Origin: Candidatus Acidiferrales bacterium
Lineage (GTDB): Bacteria > Acidobacteriota > Terriglobia > Acidoferrales > UBA7541
Direction: 5' to 3'
Length of the DNA: 5,590 nt
Assembly (NCBI GenBank): GCA_030043155.1
Contig: JASHYE010000331.1
Span: 1-5,590, forward strand
Shown here: positions 1 to 5,590 of the stretch, piece after piece
Position numbering within the stretch: position 1 is the stretch's first letter
How the letters are laid out: every line of letters starts with the position of its first letter
Program-made: the position numbers and the translations under genes
The notes under the pieces: model-generated
Database searches by the model: none
What the model was told of the DNA's origin: nothing
The model's input: only the letters and a program-made list of their open reading frames with translations

Positions 1-798
1 GAGGAATGCCGGCGCGGAATCGAGCGCCGGTCGGGTGCAATTCAGACGCGTGCCACGGTTAGGAAGATTCGGTTCAGGGATGGAAAATTCGAAACGGTTG
101 TGCTGGATGATGGATCCGGGCTGCTTGCGGATGCGTGCATCGCAGCTGTGCCACATGATGCCCTGCTGGAGCTTTTACCGGACGAAGTACAAGCGAATTG
201 CCCGGCATTTCAGAAATTGAAATGCTTGCAGACTTCGCCGATCACTGGCGTTCACTTGTGGTACGACAGGATCGTTCTCGATTTGCCATTCCTGACATTG
301 TTGGATCACACTGTGCAATGGATTTTCAACAAAAGCGCGCTGTACGGTGTGGCGAGCGGAATTGAGAAAGAAAGTGGAAGTGAAAGCGAGAGCGGACAAT
401 ATCTTCAGCTGGTGATTAGCGCCTCATACGATCTGATTCCAAAAAGCCGTCAGGACATTATTGATCTTTGTGTTCGAGAATTGTGCGACGTGCTGCCAAA
501 GGCGCGCGGCGCGCAGTTGCGCAAAGCGAATGTGGTGAAAGAAGTGCATGCGACGTTTTCGCCGCGACCCGGATCAGATACGCTGCGTCCAGCGCAACGA
601 ACAGCTCTAAGCGGTTTTTTTCTTGCGGGCGATTGGACGCGCACGGAATGGCCTTCGACGATGGAAGGCGCGGTGCGCAGCGGTTATCTGGCAGCAGAGG
701 CGGCTCTTGAAGTCGCAAGCGCGCCTCGAAGATTTCTGGTTCCGGACTTGCCCGCTGAGGGGCTGTGCCGTTCCTGGGCAAAAGAGGCGCAGGCCTGA
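1..798 (+). CDS. hpnE: Hydroxysqualene dehydroxylase-like FAD protein, 3' part (5' end outside window)
   Basis: The frame is open from base 1 to a TGA at 796-798, giving 265 visible C-terminal residues. The family is usually about 420-470 residues, so the N-terminal dinucleotide-binding domain (GxGxxG) lies upstream. A GTG at base 100 is not the start, because the homologous-looking sequence continues through it: a basic strand, then DGSGLLADACIAAVP, the usual amine-oxidase step before the substrate domain. SPITGVHLWYD (nt 235-267) and LDHTVQWIFNKS (nt 304-339) resemble the HpnE substrate domain. FLAGDWTRTEWPSTMEGAVR (nt 619-678) is the C-terminal FAD-contact motif, with the GDW and MEGA residues typical of HpnE. 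HpnE is known to reduce hydroxysqualene to squalene, the last step of the HpnC-HpnD-HpnE route from farnesyl diphosphate that supplies hopanoid synthesis. A Ser/Glu/Gly-rich loop (nt 358-399) looks like a variable surface insert. HpnC and HpnD may lie upstream but are not visible. A related carotenoid/phytoene desaturase-like oxidoreductase is the main alternative. Confidence 0.82.
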   Translation, partial: EECRRGIERRSGAIQTRATVRKIRFRDGKFETVVLDDGSGLLADACIAAVPHDALLELLPDEVQANCPAFQKLKCLQTSPITGVHLWYDRIVLDLPFLTLLDHTVQWIFNKSALYGVASGIEKESGSESESGQYLQLVISASYDLIPKSRQDIIDLCVRELCDVLPKARGAQLRKANVVKEVHATFSPRPGSDTLRPAQRTALSGFFLAGDWTRTEWPSTMEGAVRSGYLAAEAALEVASAPRRFLVPDLPAEGLCRSWAKEAQA

Positions 799-1072
799 GA
801 AATACCGTAGAAAGTCCCGTTATTTTCTGGCTTGCTCTGGAAGGCGGTTAGAGGTATACAGGTTGGAGAGTCCGAATCGTTTCTGGGTAAGAGAGCCTCT
901 GATTTTCCCACTGGCAACCCGAACGTAGTTGCGTTGTGTGATGAAGCCGCACGCAGCCGATTCCAAGGACTCCGGCGACGTTTGCTCGGCTCCTGATGCA
1001 ATTGCCGCATCCTTGATTTTGAGCCCTGCTGTTTTGTTTGCAGCATCATGAACCATCCCCTGGAGGAAATCG

Positions 1073-1534
1073 ATGGAGCGGAAGTACAAGCACAAGGGGT
1101 ATAGCGAGCGCGATCGCGAAGATAAGAAACGCGAGCGGCCGGCTGAACCGAGGCCGCGGCAGGAGCAAATGGGCCCGCGAACTCCGCGGATGGTCGGGAC
1201 CGTGATGCGCGCGCGCTGCTCAAACTGCGGGACGATTCTGGCGCCGGGGTTTGATCAAGGCGGACAGTGTCCCAAGTGCCAGTTTGAGTTGCACAGCTGC
1301 AAGCAGTGCGTCCATTTCGACACGGGCGCGCAGTTCGAGTGCACACAGCCCATTACCGAGAGAATTCCGCGGAAAGATGTCAAAAACGATTGCAAGTTTT
1401 TTGAATTGCGGATGACGGTGGAAAAAGATACTTCGCCGGTGAACTACCCGAGCACGCCGGCTCCCGCCGCGCCGGCGGTTGTGGGCCGGCCAGACGACGC
1501 ACGCAGAGCTTTTGAGGATTTGTTCAAGAAGTAG
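1073..1534 (+). CDS. Eight-cysteine zinc-ribbon-like protein, function unknown
   Basis: This is a 153-residue ORF starting at ATG 1073, with a strong Shine-Dalgarno GGAGG at 1062-1066 six bases upstream, and ending at TAG. Three parts are visible. Residues 1-40 are highly charged and Arg/Lys/Glu-rich, probably disordered. Residues 45-112 are Cys-rich: CSNC (49, 52) and CPKC (66, 69) form a classic zinc ribbon, followed directly by CKQC (76, 79), C90 and C107 in the order CxxCxxF-x8-C-x16-CxFF. Residues 122-153 are a Pro/Ala-rich linker and a short amphipathic end (DDARRAFEDLFKK). There is no signal peptide or membrane segment, so it is probably cytoplasmic. The second cysteine set resembles small metal or iron-sulfur modules such as those in small subunits of glycyl-radical enzymes, but that is only a pattern resemblance. 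DNA, RNA or protein binding are all possible. The gene follows hpnE on the same strand after 274 bases, so it probably has its own promoter. The reading frame is well supported; the function is not known. Confidence 0.85.
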   Translation: MERKYKHKGYSERDREDKKRERPAEPRPRQEQMGPRTPRMVGTVMRARCSNCGTILAPGFDQGGQCPKCQFELHSCKQCVHFDTGAQFECTQPITERIPRKDVKNDCKFFELRMTVEKDTSPVNYPSTPAPAAPAVVGRPDDARRAFEDLFKK

Positions 1535-1573
1535 CGCGCTTCACCCTCGCATTGTGGATATGTGTCAGCCACG

Positions 1574-2077
1574 TCACTCGCCTGGCTCGTCGAGACTGCC
1601 TCCATAGATTGCCGGCACTTTCGCTCCCATGGCGCGGAGATATGCCGCAAATTGCCCTCGGTGGTGAACGGTGTGCGAGAGCGCCATCTGCAGGTAGATC
1701 ACGCCCGGATAATCGAGCTTCCGCAAAAACGACATTGGCTTGGCAAGATAATCGCCGCTCAGTTTTGATGCCTTCTTAAAGTTCATCTCAAACTGCTGTG
1801 TGTACCACGCTGCCGCATCTCCGCCGGTTTTTATCTCTTCCGGCACAGCGCCGCTCGATGCTGCGTAAAATTCGCCCTGGAAAATCGAATCAAGAAACCA
1901 CGTTTCCAACGAAATGATGTGCCAGGCGAGCTCCAGAGCGGTGCGCGCCTTGGGGTGTATTCGATAGTGGGTCTTATCGTCAGGCAGGGCTGCAATAACC
2001 TTTGCAGTGATCTGCGATTCGTGCTGCATCCTCGAAAACAGATGATTCGCGAGGGTAGATGCTTCTTCAGGGCTCAT
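1574..2077 (-). CDS. DinB-superfamily metal-dependent protein
   Basis: The protein has 167 residues, the normal length for a DinB-like four-helix bundle. The start is ATG at 2077-2075, with AAGGA (complement of 2084-2088) six bases upstream; the stop is TGA. Family signals are visible in order: an N-terminal helix (LANHLFSRMQHE), ELAWHIISLETWFLD with His53, a middle helix with WYTQQFEMNF, and SHTVHHRGQFAAYLRAMG with His135, His138 and His139, followed by the common ending VPAIYGG. His53 with His135 and His139 (HxxxH) fits the three-histidine divalent metal site of the family. DinB-like enzymes include bacillithiol, mycothiol and glutathione S-transferases and other thiol- or metal-dependent enzymes; many members have no known substrate, and none can be assigned here. 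The protein is predicted cytoplasmic. It is convergent with the zinc-ribbon gene (39-base gap) and divergent from the small membrane protein, and its likely promoter is at 2152-2180. The historical DNA-damage link of the name does not imply a polymerase: this is unrelated to DNA polymerase IV. Confidence 0.88.
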   Translation of the reverse strand: MSPEEASTLANHLFSRMQHESQITAKVIAALPDDKTHYRIHPKARTALELAWHIISLETWFLDSIFQGEFYAASSGAVPEEIKTGGDAAAWYTQQFEMNFKKASKLSGDYLAKPMSFLRKLDYPGVIYLQMALSHTVHHRGQFAAYLRAMGAKVPAIYGGSLDEPGE

Positions 2078-2151
2078 CGCTATTCCTTTTGGTCAGCTAT
2101 TCAGCGACTGAGGAGCGAATCCGGCGAAATGCAGCGAGCCGATGACTCGGA

Positions 2152-2180
2152 AGTATATATCATGGTTGAAGGCTTGACAG
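2152..2180 (-). promoter_or_regulatory. Candidate sigma70-type promoter for the DinB-like gene
   Basis: On the minus strand, CTGTCA (complement of 2175-2180; four of six matches to TTGACA) is followed after exactly 17 bases by TATACT (complement of 2152-2157; five of six matches to TATAAT). The predicted start near 2145 would leave a leader of about 68 bases before the ATG at 2077. Its -35 box overlaps that of the divergent promoter. This is a match by eye only; in a non-enteric phylum the consensus may differ. Confidence 0.5.
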
Positions 2181-2202
2181 AATTCGGCTTTGAACATAGT
2201 TT
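2174..2202 (+). promoter_or_regulatory. Candidate sigma70-type promoter for the small membrane protein
   Basis: A perfect -35 TTGACA (2174-2179) is followed after 17 bases by TAGTTT (2197-2202), which keeps the key T, A and final T of the -10 box. The predicted start near 2208-2209 gives a leader of about 45 bases to the ATG at 2254. The -35 box lies on top of the -35 box of the opposite promoter, so the two polymerases would compete for, or be jointly controlled at, the same site. Confidence 0.5.
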
Positions 2203-2253
2203 CGCTCCAATTACCAGGGCTTTCCCAAAAAAGGCGAAACCGGCGGAGAGATT

Positions 2254-2472
2254 ATGTCCATGCGCAAAAGGAACCTCGGGGTATCGATTACCGTTCTCGT
2301 CGTGGTTGGCTCAGTGGGCTTTATTAACCTGAGCGAGCGTGCACGTTTTCAGGCGTTTCATACCGTAGACGTTCTGCAGCTCCTTGCTACCGGCATGTGC
2401 TACGGAATCGCGTTGGCGGGGATTTTTTCTCTCTTTCGCGGGGCTGGCAAAGAGGGAAGCGAGCGCGATTAG
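2254..2472 (+). CDS. Small two-helix membrane protein, unknown function
   Basis: This is a 72-residue ORF with ATG at 2254 and GGAG (2245-2248) five bases upstream; a second in-frame ATG at 2260 is possible but worse spaced. The stop is TAG. A basic start (MSMRKRN) precedes a hydrophobic stretch at residues 8-26 (rich in Val, Ile, Leu and Gly). A short polar loop (SERARFQAFHT, 27-37) follows, then a second hydrophobic stretch at about 39-61 with the single Cys49, and a charged tail (RGAGKEGSERD). By the positive-inside rule both ends face the cytoplasm and the loop faces outward. I do not recognise a family. Support comes from the good ribosome site, the candidate promoter just upstream and the coherent membrane topology. 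It is divergent from the DinB-like gene and ends only 8 bases from the convergent gcvPB stop. Confidence 0.7.
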   Translation: MSMRKRNLGVSITVLVVVGSVGFINLSERARFQAFHTVDVLQLLATGMCYGIALAGIFSLFRGAGKEGSERD

Positions 2473-2490
2473 CTGCGAGCCTACGCAGTT
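2471..2490. terminator. Hairpin across the convergent stop codons (weak terminator candidate)
   Basis: AGCTGCG (2471-2477) can pair with CGCAGTT (2484-2490) around a six-base loop, as a seven-pair stem including one G-T pair. It covers the last two bases of the TAG of the membrane-protein gene and the whole gcvPB stop (2481-2483). Neither strand has a T-run after it, so it is not a classic intrinsic terminator. It could slow polymerase or protect RNA 3' ends. It is the only such structure I noticed between these two convergent genes. Confidence 0.25.
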
Positions 2491-4058
2491 GGGACTACGG
2501 GTGTCGGTTCGCCGTGAGAGGCGGCAGCCTTCTGAGCGTCCTGATTTTGCCGTGGCCGCCATCGAAGGATGGGTTTTCGCGCGGCGGCTACTTCGTCCAG
2601 CCTGCCTACTCGCGTGGCGTGTGGGGCCGTTTTAACGATTTCGGGATTCGCCTCCGCCTCCGCGGCAATGGAGCGCATGGCGTCGATAAACAAATCGCAC
2701 TCTTCTTTCGACTCTGATTCTGTCGGCTCAATCATCAGTGCACCGGGTACGATAAGAGGGAATGCCGTGGTATACGGGTGGAATCCATAATCGATGAGCC
2801 GTTTGGCAATGTCCATCGTGTTCACGCCGTGTTTCCGCTGACGTGCATCACTGAAGACCACTTCGTGCATTGACGGCAGGTTGTAAGGCAAGTCGTACAA
2901 GTCTTCGAGATGCTTGCGAATGTAATTCGCGTTCAGCACAGCATCTTCGGTCGCTTGCCGAATCCCCGGACCGTAGGCGAGCGTGTACGCCAGAGCGCGC
3001 AGCAGGACGCCAAAATTTCCGCAGTAGGCGCGCACGCGGCCGATTGACTTCGGTCGATCATAGTCGAGTGCAAGCTTGCCATTCGCCTCTTTTACAACCG
3101 GCACGGGCAGAAACGGCTCCAGGATTTTCTTTACCGTTACGGGGCCAGCGCCGGGTCCGCCGCCGCCGTGTGGTGTGGAGAATGTCTTGTGCAGATTGAG
3201 GTGCATGACGTCAACGCCAAAATCGCCGGGCCGCGTTACGCCGGCCAGCGCGTTCATGTTGGCGCCATCCATATAGAGCAAAGCGCCGCGCGCGTGGAGA
3301 ATCTCCGCGATTTCCGCAATGTTCTCTTCATAAACGCCTAGCGTGGAGGGGTTCGTAATCATCAGCGCCGCAACTTCATCCGTCACGAATTCGCGAAAAT
3401 GCGCAATGTCGATCTGGCCGCGTTCATTCGATTTGATGTTCTGGACTTCGTAGCCGGCGATTACGACTGAAGCTGGATTCGTTCCGTGGGCCGAATCCGG
3501 GATCAGGACTTTCTTCCGTGGATTGCCTTTGCTTTCCAGATACGAGCGAATTAGCAGCAATCCGGTCAGCTCGCCCTGAGCGCCCGCCACTGGTTCGAGA
3601 GTTGCGGCGTCCATGCCGGTGATTTCGAGCAAGCATTTCTGCAAATCGTGAATGATTCGAAGGCAGCCTTGCGAAACCTCGTCCGGCTGCAGCGGATGTT
3701 CCGTCGCCAGCCCGTCCAGACGCGCCACGAATTCGTTTACGCGCGGGTTGTATTTCATGGTGCAGGAACCGAGCGGGTACATCCCCAAATCGATGGCGTA
3801 ATTCCAAGTGGAAAGGCGCGTGAAATGCCGGATCACTTCAATTTCGCTGACCTCTGGAAAATCCGTTATGCCATGCCGTGCGAATTCGCCGAGCGCTTTT
3901 GCCGGATCAATCAAGGGCACGTCGAGCGGCGGCAGCTCCATCCCGCGTTTCCCAGGCAGGGATTTCTCGAAAATCAGGCCTTCATTCTGGCTGACGTGCC
4001 GCCGGGCCTTTTTTATCGTTAGACGGTCCATTTCAGTGAACGCATCGTTCTCATTCAA
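2481..4058 (-). CDS. gcvPB: Glycine dehydrogenase (decarboxylating) subunit 2, P-protein beta part
   Basis: The protein has 525 residues, somewhat longer than typical GcvPB (about 475-500). It is the PLP-binding half of the split P-protein; with GcvPA it decarboxylates glycine and passes the aminomethyl group to lipoyl-GcvH in the cytoplasm. Visible motifs in order: LGMYPLGSCTMKYNPRVNEF (91-110), EPVAGAQGE (155-163), DSAHGTNPAS (188-197), MDGANMNAL (263-271), LNLHKTFSTPHGGGGPG (287-303) with Lys291 as the expected PLP Schiff-base lysine, YCGNFG (345-350) and MIEPTESESKEECD (442-455). All key residues are present. The extra length is an Ala/Pro/Gln-rich tail after about residue 500 and a short N-terminal segment. 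The start used is TTG at 4058-4056, preceded by GGAG eight bases upstream; the ATG at codon 10 (4031) has no visible ribosome site, though the conserved core would allow it. It follows gcvPA after 20 bases in the same operon and is the last gene before a convergent neighbour. Confidence 0.97.
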   Translation of the reverse strand: MNENDAFTEMDRLTIKKARRHVSQNEGLIFEKSLPGKRGMELPPLDVPLIDPAKALGEFARHGITDFPEVSEIEVIRHFTRLSTWNYAIDLGMYPLGSCTMKYNPRVNEFVARLDGLATEHPLQPDEVSQGCLRIIHDLQKCLLEITGMDAATLEPVAGAQGELTGLLLIRSYLESKGNPRKKVLIPDSAHGTNPASVVIAGYEVQNIKSNERGQIDIAHFREFVTDEVAALMITNPSTLGVYEENIAEIAEILHARGALLYMDGANMNALAGVTRPGDFGVDVMHLNLHKTFSTPHGGGGPGAGPVTVKKILEPFLPVPVVKEANGKLALDYDRPKSIGRVRAYCGNFGVLLRALAYTLAYGPGIRQATEDAVLNANYIRKHLEDLYDLPYNLPSMHEVVFSDARQRKHGVNTMDIAKRLIDYGFHPYTTAFPLIVPGALMIEPTESESKEECDLFIDAMRSIAAEAEANPEIVKTAPHATRVGRLDEVAAARKPILRWRPRQNQDAQKAAASHGEPTPVVPTA

Positions 4059-4066
4059 AGGTAAGT

Positions 4067-4070
4067 CTCC
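4067..4070 (-). promoter_or_regulatory. Shine-Dalgarno site that favours the TTG start of gcvPB
   Basis: GGAG on the minus strand (complement of 4067-4070) sits eight bases before TTG 4058-4056. Nothing similar precedes the in-frame ATG at 4031-4029, whose upstream bases read AACGATGCGTTCACTGAA. The site lies in the 20-base gap between the gcvPA stop and gcvPB. Confidence 0.65.
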
Positions 4071-4078
4071 GGATTAAA

Positions 4079-5419
4079 TCAGTTCGCCACGATTTTTCGG
4101 ATTGCCGCCGCGAAGCGTTCGATCTCCGCGCGCGGCATCGTTTCCGTAACACACACCAGCCCTCGGCGCTCATGCCCTGGATAGTATTTCGCGAGTGCCA
4201 GAGGGCCTACAATTTTCTGCGCTAGCAACTTGTCATTGATCTCCTGCACCGGGCGCGGAAATTCCGCAACAAATTCATTGAACGTCGCGCCGGAGAAGGG
4301 AAGCGTTACGCCGGGGATTTTCTTCAACTCGTCCTGCGCAAACCGTGCTTTTGCGAGGTTTTGCGTTGCGAGTTCGCGAAGTCCCTCTTTACCCAACAAG
4401 CAGAGATGGATTGTGACGACGAGTGCATAGAGCGCTTCGTTCGTGCAGATGTTCGATGTAGCCTTTTCGCGGCGGATATGTTGCTCACGCGTTGCGAGCG
4501 TGAGGCAAAATCCGCGGCGACCCTCGGCATCGAGCGCTTCGCCGGCCAATCTGCCGGGCATCTGTCGCACGAATTTCTCCTGCGTTGCAATCACGCCAAC
4601 GAAAGGGCCACCGTAACTCGGCGGTACGCCAAAGCTTTGCGCTTCCAGCGCCACGATGTCAGCTTGCTCCGGCGGTTTAACAATTCCCAGCGAAACTGGT
4701 TCCGTTACGCAATTAATCAGCAGAGCGCCTGCCGCGTGCGCGCGCTGCGCGATCGGTTCAAGCTTCTCCAGCACGCCGAAAAAATTGGGCGACTGCACGA
4801 CGACCGCCGCTGCTTCATTTAGGGTTTCGTCACGAATTGCGCCCATATTGGCCTGGCCCGTTACCGCGAAACCAAATTCCTCCACGCTGATTCCCAAGTG
4901 TTTCGCGTACGTGGCCAGCACCTGTCGGTATTCGGGATGAACCGTGTTCGCCACTAGCACGTGATGGCGCCGGGTCAGGCGCTCGGCCATCAGCACGGCT
5001 TCAGTCAATGCGGTCGAACCGTCATACATTGACGCGTTAGCAACTTCCTGGCCGGCCAGCTGCGACATTAGCGTTTGAAATTCGAAAATTGCCTGCAGCG
5101 TGCCCTGGGAAATCTCGGCTTGATAGGGCGTATACGAAGTCAAAAACTCGCCGCGCTGCACAAGTGCATCGGTGACCACGCTTTTCAAATGCTGATAGAC
5201 TCCTGCGCCCAAGAAAGACGTGTAGCCGCGCGAATTTTCCGCTGCTCGCGCTTTGAAATAATCAATGATCTCCATTTCGGAGAGCGGCCCGGGCAATTTC
5301 AGCGGGTCACGCACCCGGTATTTCGCGGGGATCGTTTCGAAGAGTGTTTCAATAGATTTTGCGCCGATCGCATCCAGCATCTGCCGGCGCTCAGATTGGC
5401 TTTTCGGGAGGTAACGCAT
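4079..5419 (-). CDS. gcvPA: Glycine dehydrogenase (decarboxylating) subunit 1, P-protein alpha part
   Basis: The protein has 446 residues, the normal length for GcvPA, the subunit that pairs with GcvPB to make the active glycine decarboxylase. Family motifs are clear: MRYLPKSQSERRQML at the start, SFLGAGVYQH (68-77), TSYTPYQAEISQGTLQAIFE (94-113), NASMYDGSTALTEA (128-141), SYGGPFVGV (268-276) and REQHIRREKATSNICTNEAL (311-330). This half lacks the PLP lysine, as expected. The start is ATG at 5419-5417, overlapping the gcvH stop by one base (TGATG). The nearest purine-rich site (GAAGGA in the end of gcvH) is about 12 bases away, so translation is probably coupled to gcvH. The stop is TGA at 4081-4079. 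No frameshift or missing motif is seen, and the split form rather than a single fused gcvP is the common bacterial/archaeal arrangement outside proteobacteria. Confidence 0.97.
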   Translation of the reverse strand: MRYLPKSQSERRQMLDAIGAKSIETLFETIPAKYRVRDPLKLPGPLSEMEIIDYFKARAAENSRGYTSFLGAGVYQHLKSVVTDALVQRGEFLTSYTPYQAEISQGTLQAIFEFQTLMSQLAGQEVANASMYDGSTALTEAVLMAERLTRRHHVLVANTVHPEYRQVLATYAKHLGISVEEFGFAVTGQANMGAIRDETLNEAAAVVVQSPNFFGVLEKLEPIAQRAHAAGALLINCVTEPVSLGIVKPPEQADIVALEAQSFGVPPSYGGPFVGVIATQEKFVRQMPGRLAGEALDAEGRRGFCLTLATREQHIRREKATSNICTNEALYALVVTIHLCLLGKEGLRELATQNLAKARFAQDELKKIPGVTLPFSGATFNEFVAEFPRPVQEINDKLLAQKIVGPLALAKYYPGHERRGLVCVTETMPRAEIERFAAAIRKIVAN

Positions 5420-5590
5420 CAGGCCGTCTGTTCCTTCTCCTTCTCCGCGACATATTCGGTGTAAGCCTTCGAGTCCATCAGCCTTGCAACTTCATTCGCG
5501 TCCGTCAGCTTGATTTTGACCAGCCAAGCCGACCGGTGAGGGTCTTGATTGATTTTCTCCGGCGAGGTCGACAATTCTGAATTCACTTCC
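5419..5590 (-). CDS. gcvH: Glycine cleavage system H protein, C-terminal part (5' end outside window)
   Basis: On the minus strand the frame is open from the window edge to TGA at 5421-5419, giving 56 residues that begin EVNSELSTSPEKINQDPH and end AEKEKEQTA. The sequence VNSEL...SPEKINQDPH.SAWLVKIK is the conserved end of the lipoyl domain of GcvH, followed by the C-terminal helix (LMDSKAYTEYVAEKEK). GcvH carries the aminomethyl intermediate from the P-protein to GcvT and on to dihydrolipoyl dehydrogenase. The lipoylated lysine should lie less than 20 residues upstream of the window edge, so it cannot be checked here. The protein is normally about 125-130 residues, so a little over half is missing. 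It is upstream of and overlaps gcvPA; gcvT would be expected next, beyond the edge. Confidence 0.95.
   Translation of the reverse strand, partial: EVNSELSTSPEKINQDPHRSAWLVKIKLTDANEVARLMDSKAYTEYVAEKEKEQTA

Noticed and set aside
613..621. Run of seven T bases in hpnE as a possible frameshift or terminator
   Set aside because: The frame reads through it directly into the conserved FLAGDW motif, so there is no frameshift, and no G+C stem precedes it.
623..928. Plus-strand frame of 101 codons running out of hpnE into the gap
   Set aside because: It starts inside hpnE in another frame, is Arg/Trp-rich, and has no ribosome site or family signal.
684..1346. Long minus-strand frame (220 codons) across the end of hpnE, the gap and the start of the zinc-ribbon gene
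   Set aside because: It is antisense to two well-supported genes, with Ser/Arg/Ala-rich low-quality composition typical of shadow frames; it has no recognisable motif.
1535..1573. Possible terminator in the 39-base convergent gap between the zinc-ribbon and DinB-like genes
   Set aside because: Only a four-pair GTGG/CCAC stem with a long loop and no T-run is present; too weak to annotate.
1919..2332. Plus-strand frame of 137 codons over the DinB-like start and the divergent promoter region
   Set aside because: It is antisense to the DinB-like gene, crosses the promoters and overlaps the small membrane gene in another frame; no domain features.
4361..4822. Plus-strand frame of 153 codons inside gcvPA
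   Set aside because: It is the shadow of a highly conserved gene on the other strand; the composition is Arg/Cys-rich and non-protein-like.
5419..5590. Glycine riboswitch control of the gcv operon
   Set aside because: Such elements sit ahead of the first gcv gene, which lies outside the window; nothing in the visible operon resembles one.

Overview
This looks like a chromosomal housekeeping window from a Gram-negative, non-enteric bacterium with moderately high GC. The best guess is Acidobacteriota. That rests on the combination of a hopanoid/squalene gene, a split glycine-cleavage P-protein, a DinB-like enzyme and a Cys-rich zinc-ribbon protein with charged, Pro/Ala-rich tails. This is an inference from family knowledge and no search was run. 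I see no transposase, integrase, CRISPR array, rRNA or tRNA, and no sign of a recently acquired island.

Layout from left to right. Bases 1-798 (+) are the 3' part of an HpnE-type FAD-dependent hydroxysqualene dehydroxylase, cut by the window edge. A 274-base gap follows (799-1072); it holds no confident gene, only a weak promoter-like pair and a doubtful minus-strand ORF. Bases 1073-1534 (+) encode a 153-residue protein with eight cysteines that suggest two metal sites. Convergent to it, after 39 bases, is a DinB-superfamily protein (1574-2077, -). Bases 2078-2253 are a divergent promoter region in which two sigma70-like promoters share their -35 box. The right-hand promoter serves a 72-residue two-helix membrane protein (2254-2472, +).

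The right half (2481-5590, -) is a glycine-cleavage operon read leftward: the end of gcvH (lipoyl carrier), gcvPA and gcvPB. gcvH and gcvPA overlap by one base (TGATG), and gcvPA and gcvPB are 20 bases apart. gcvPB appears to start at TTG. GcvPA and GcvPB together form the PLP-dependent glycine decarboxylase, which loads the aminomethyl group onto lipoyl-GcvH. gcvT and any glycine riboswitch would lie beyond the right edge.

The gcv operon ends only 8 bases from the convergent membrane-protein gene, with a small hairpin spanning both stop codons. I found no convincing new multi-gene system. The most interesting items are the eight-cysteine protein, the overlapping divergent promoters and the hairpin at the convergent gene ends.
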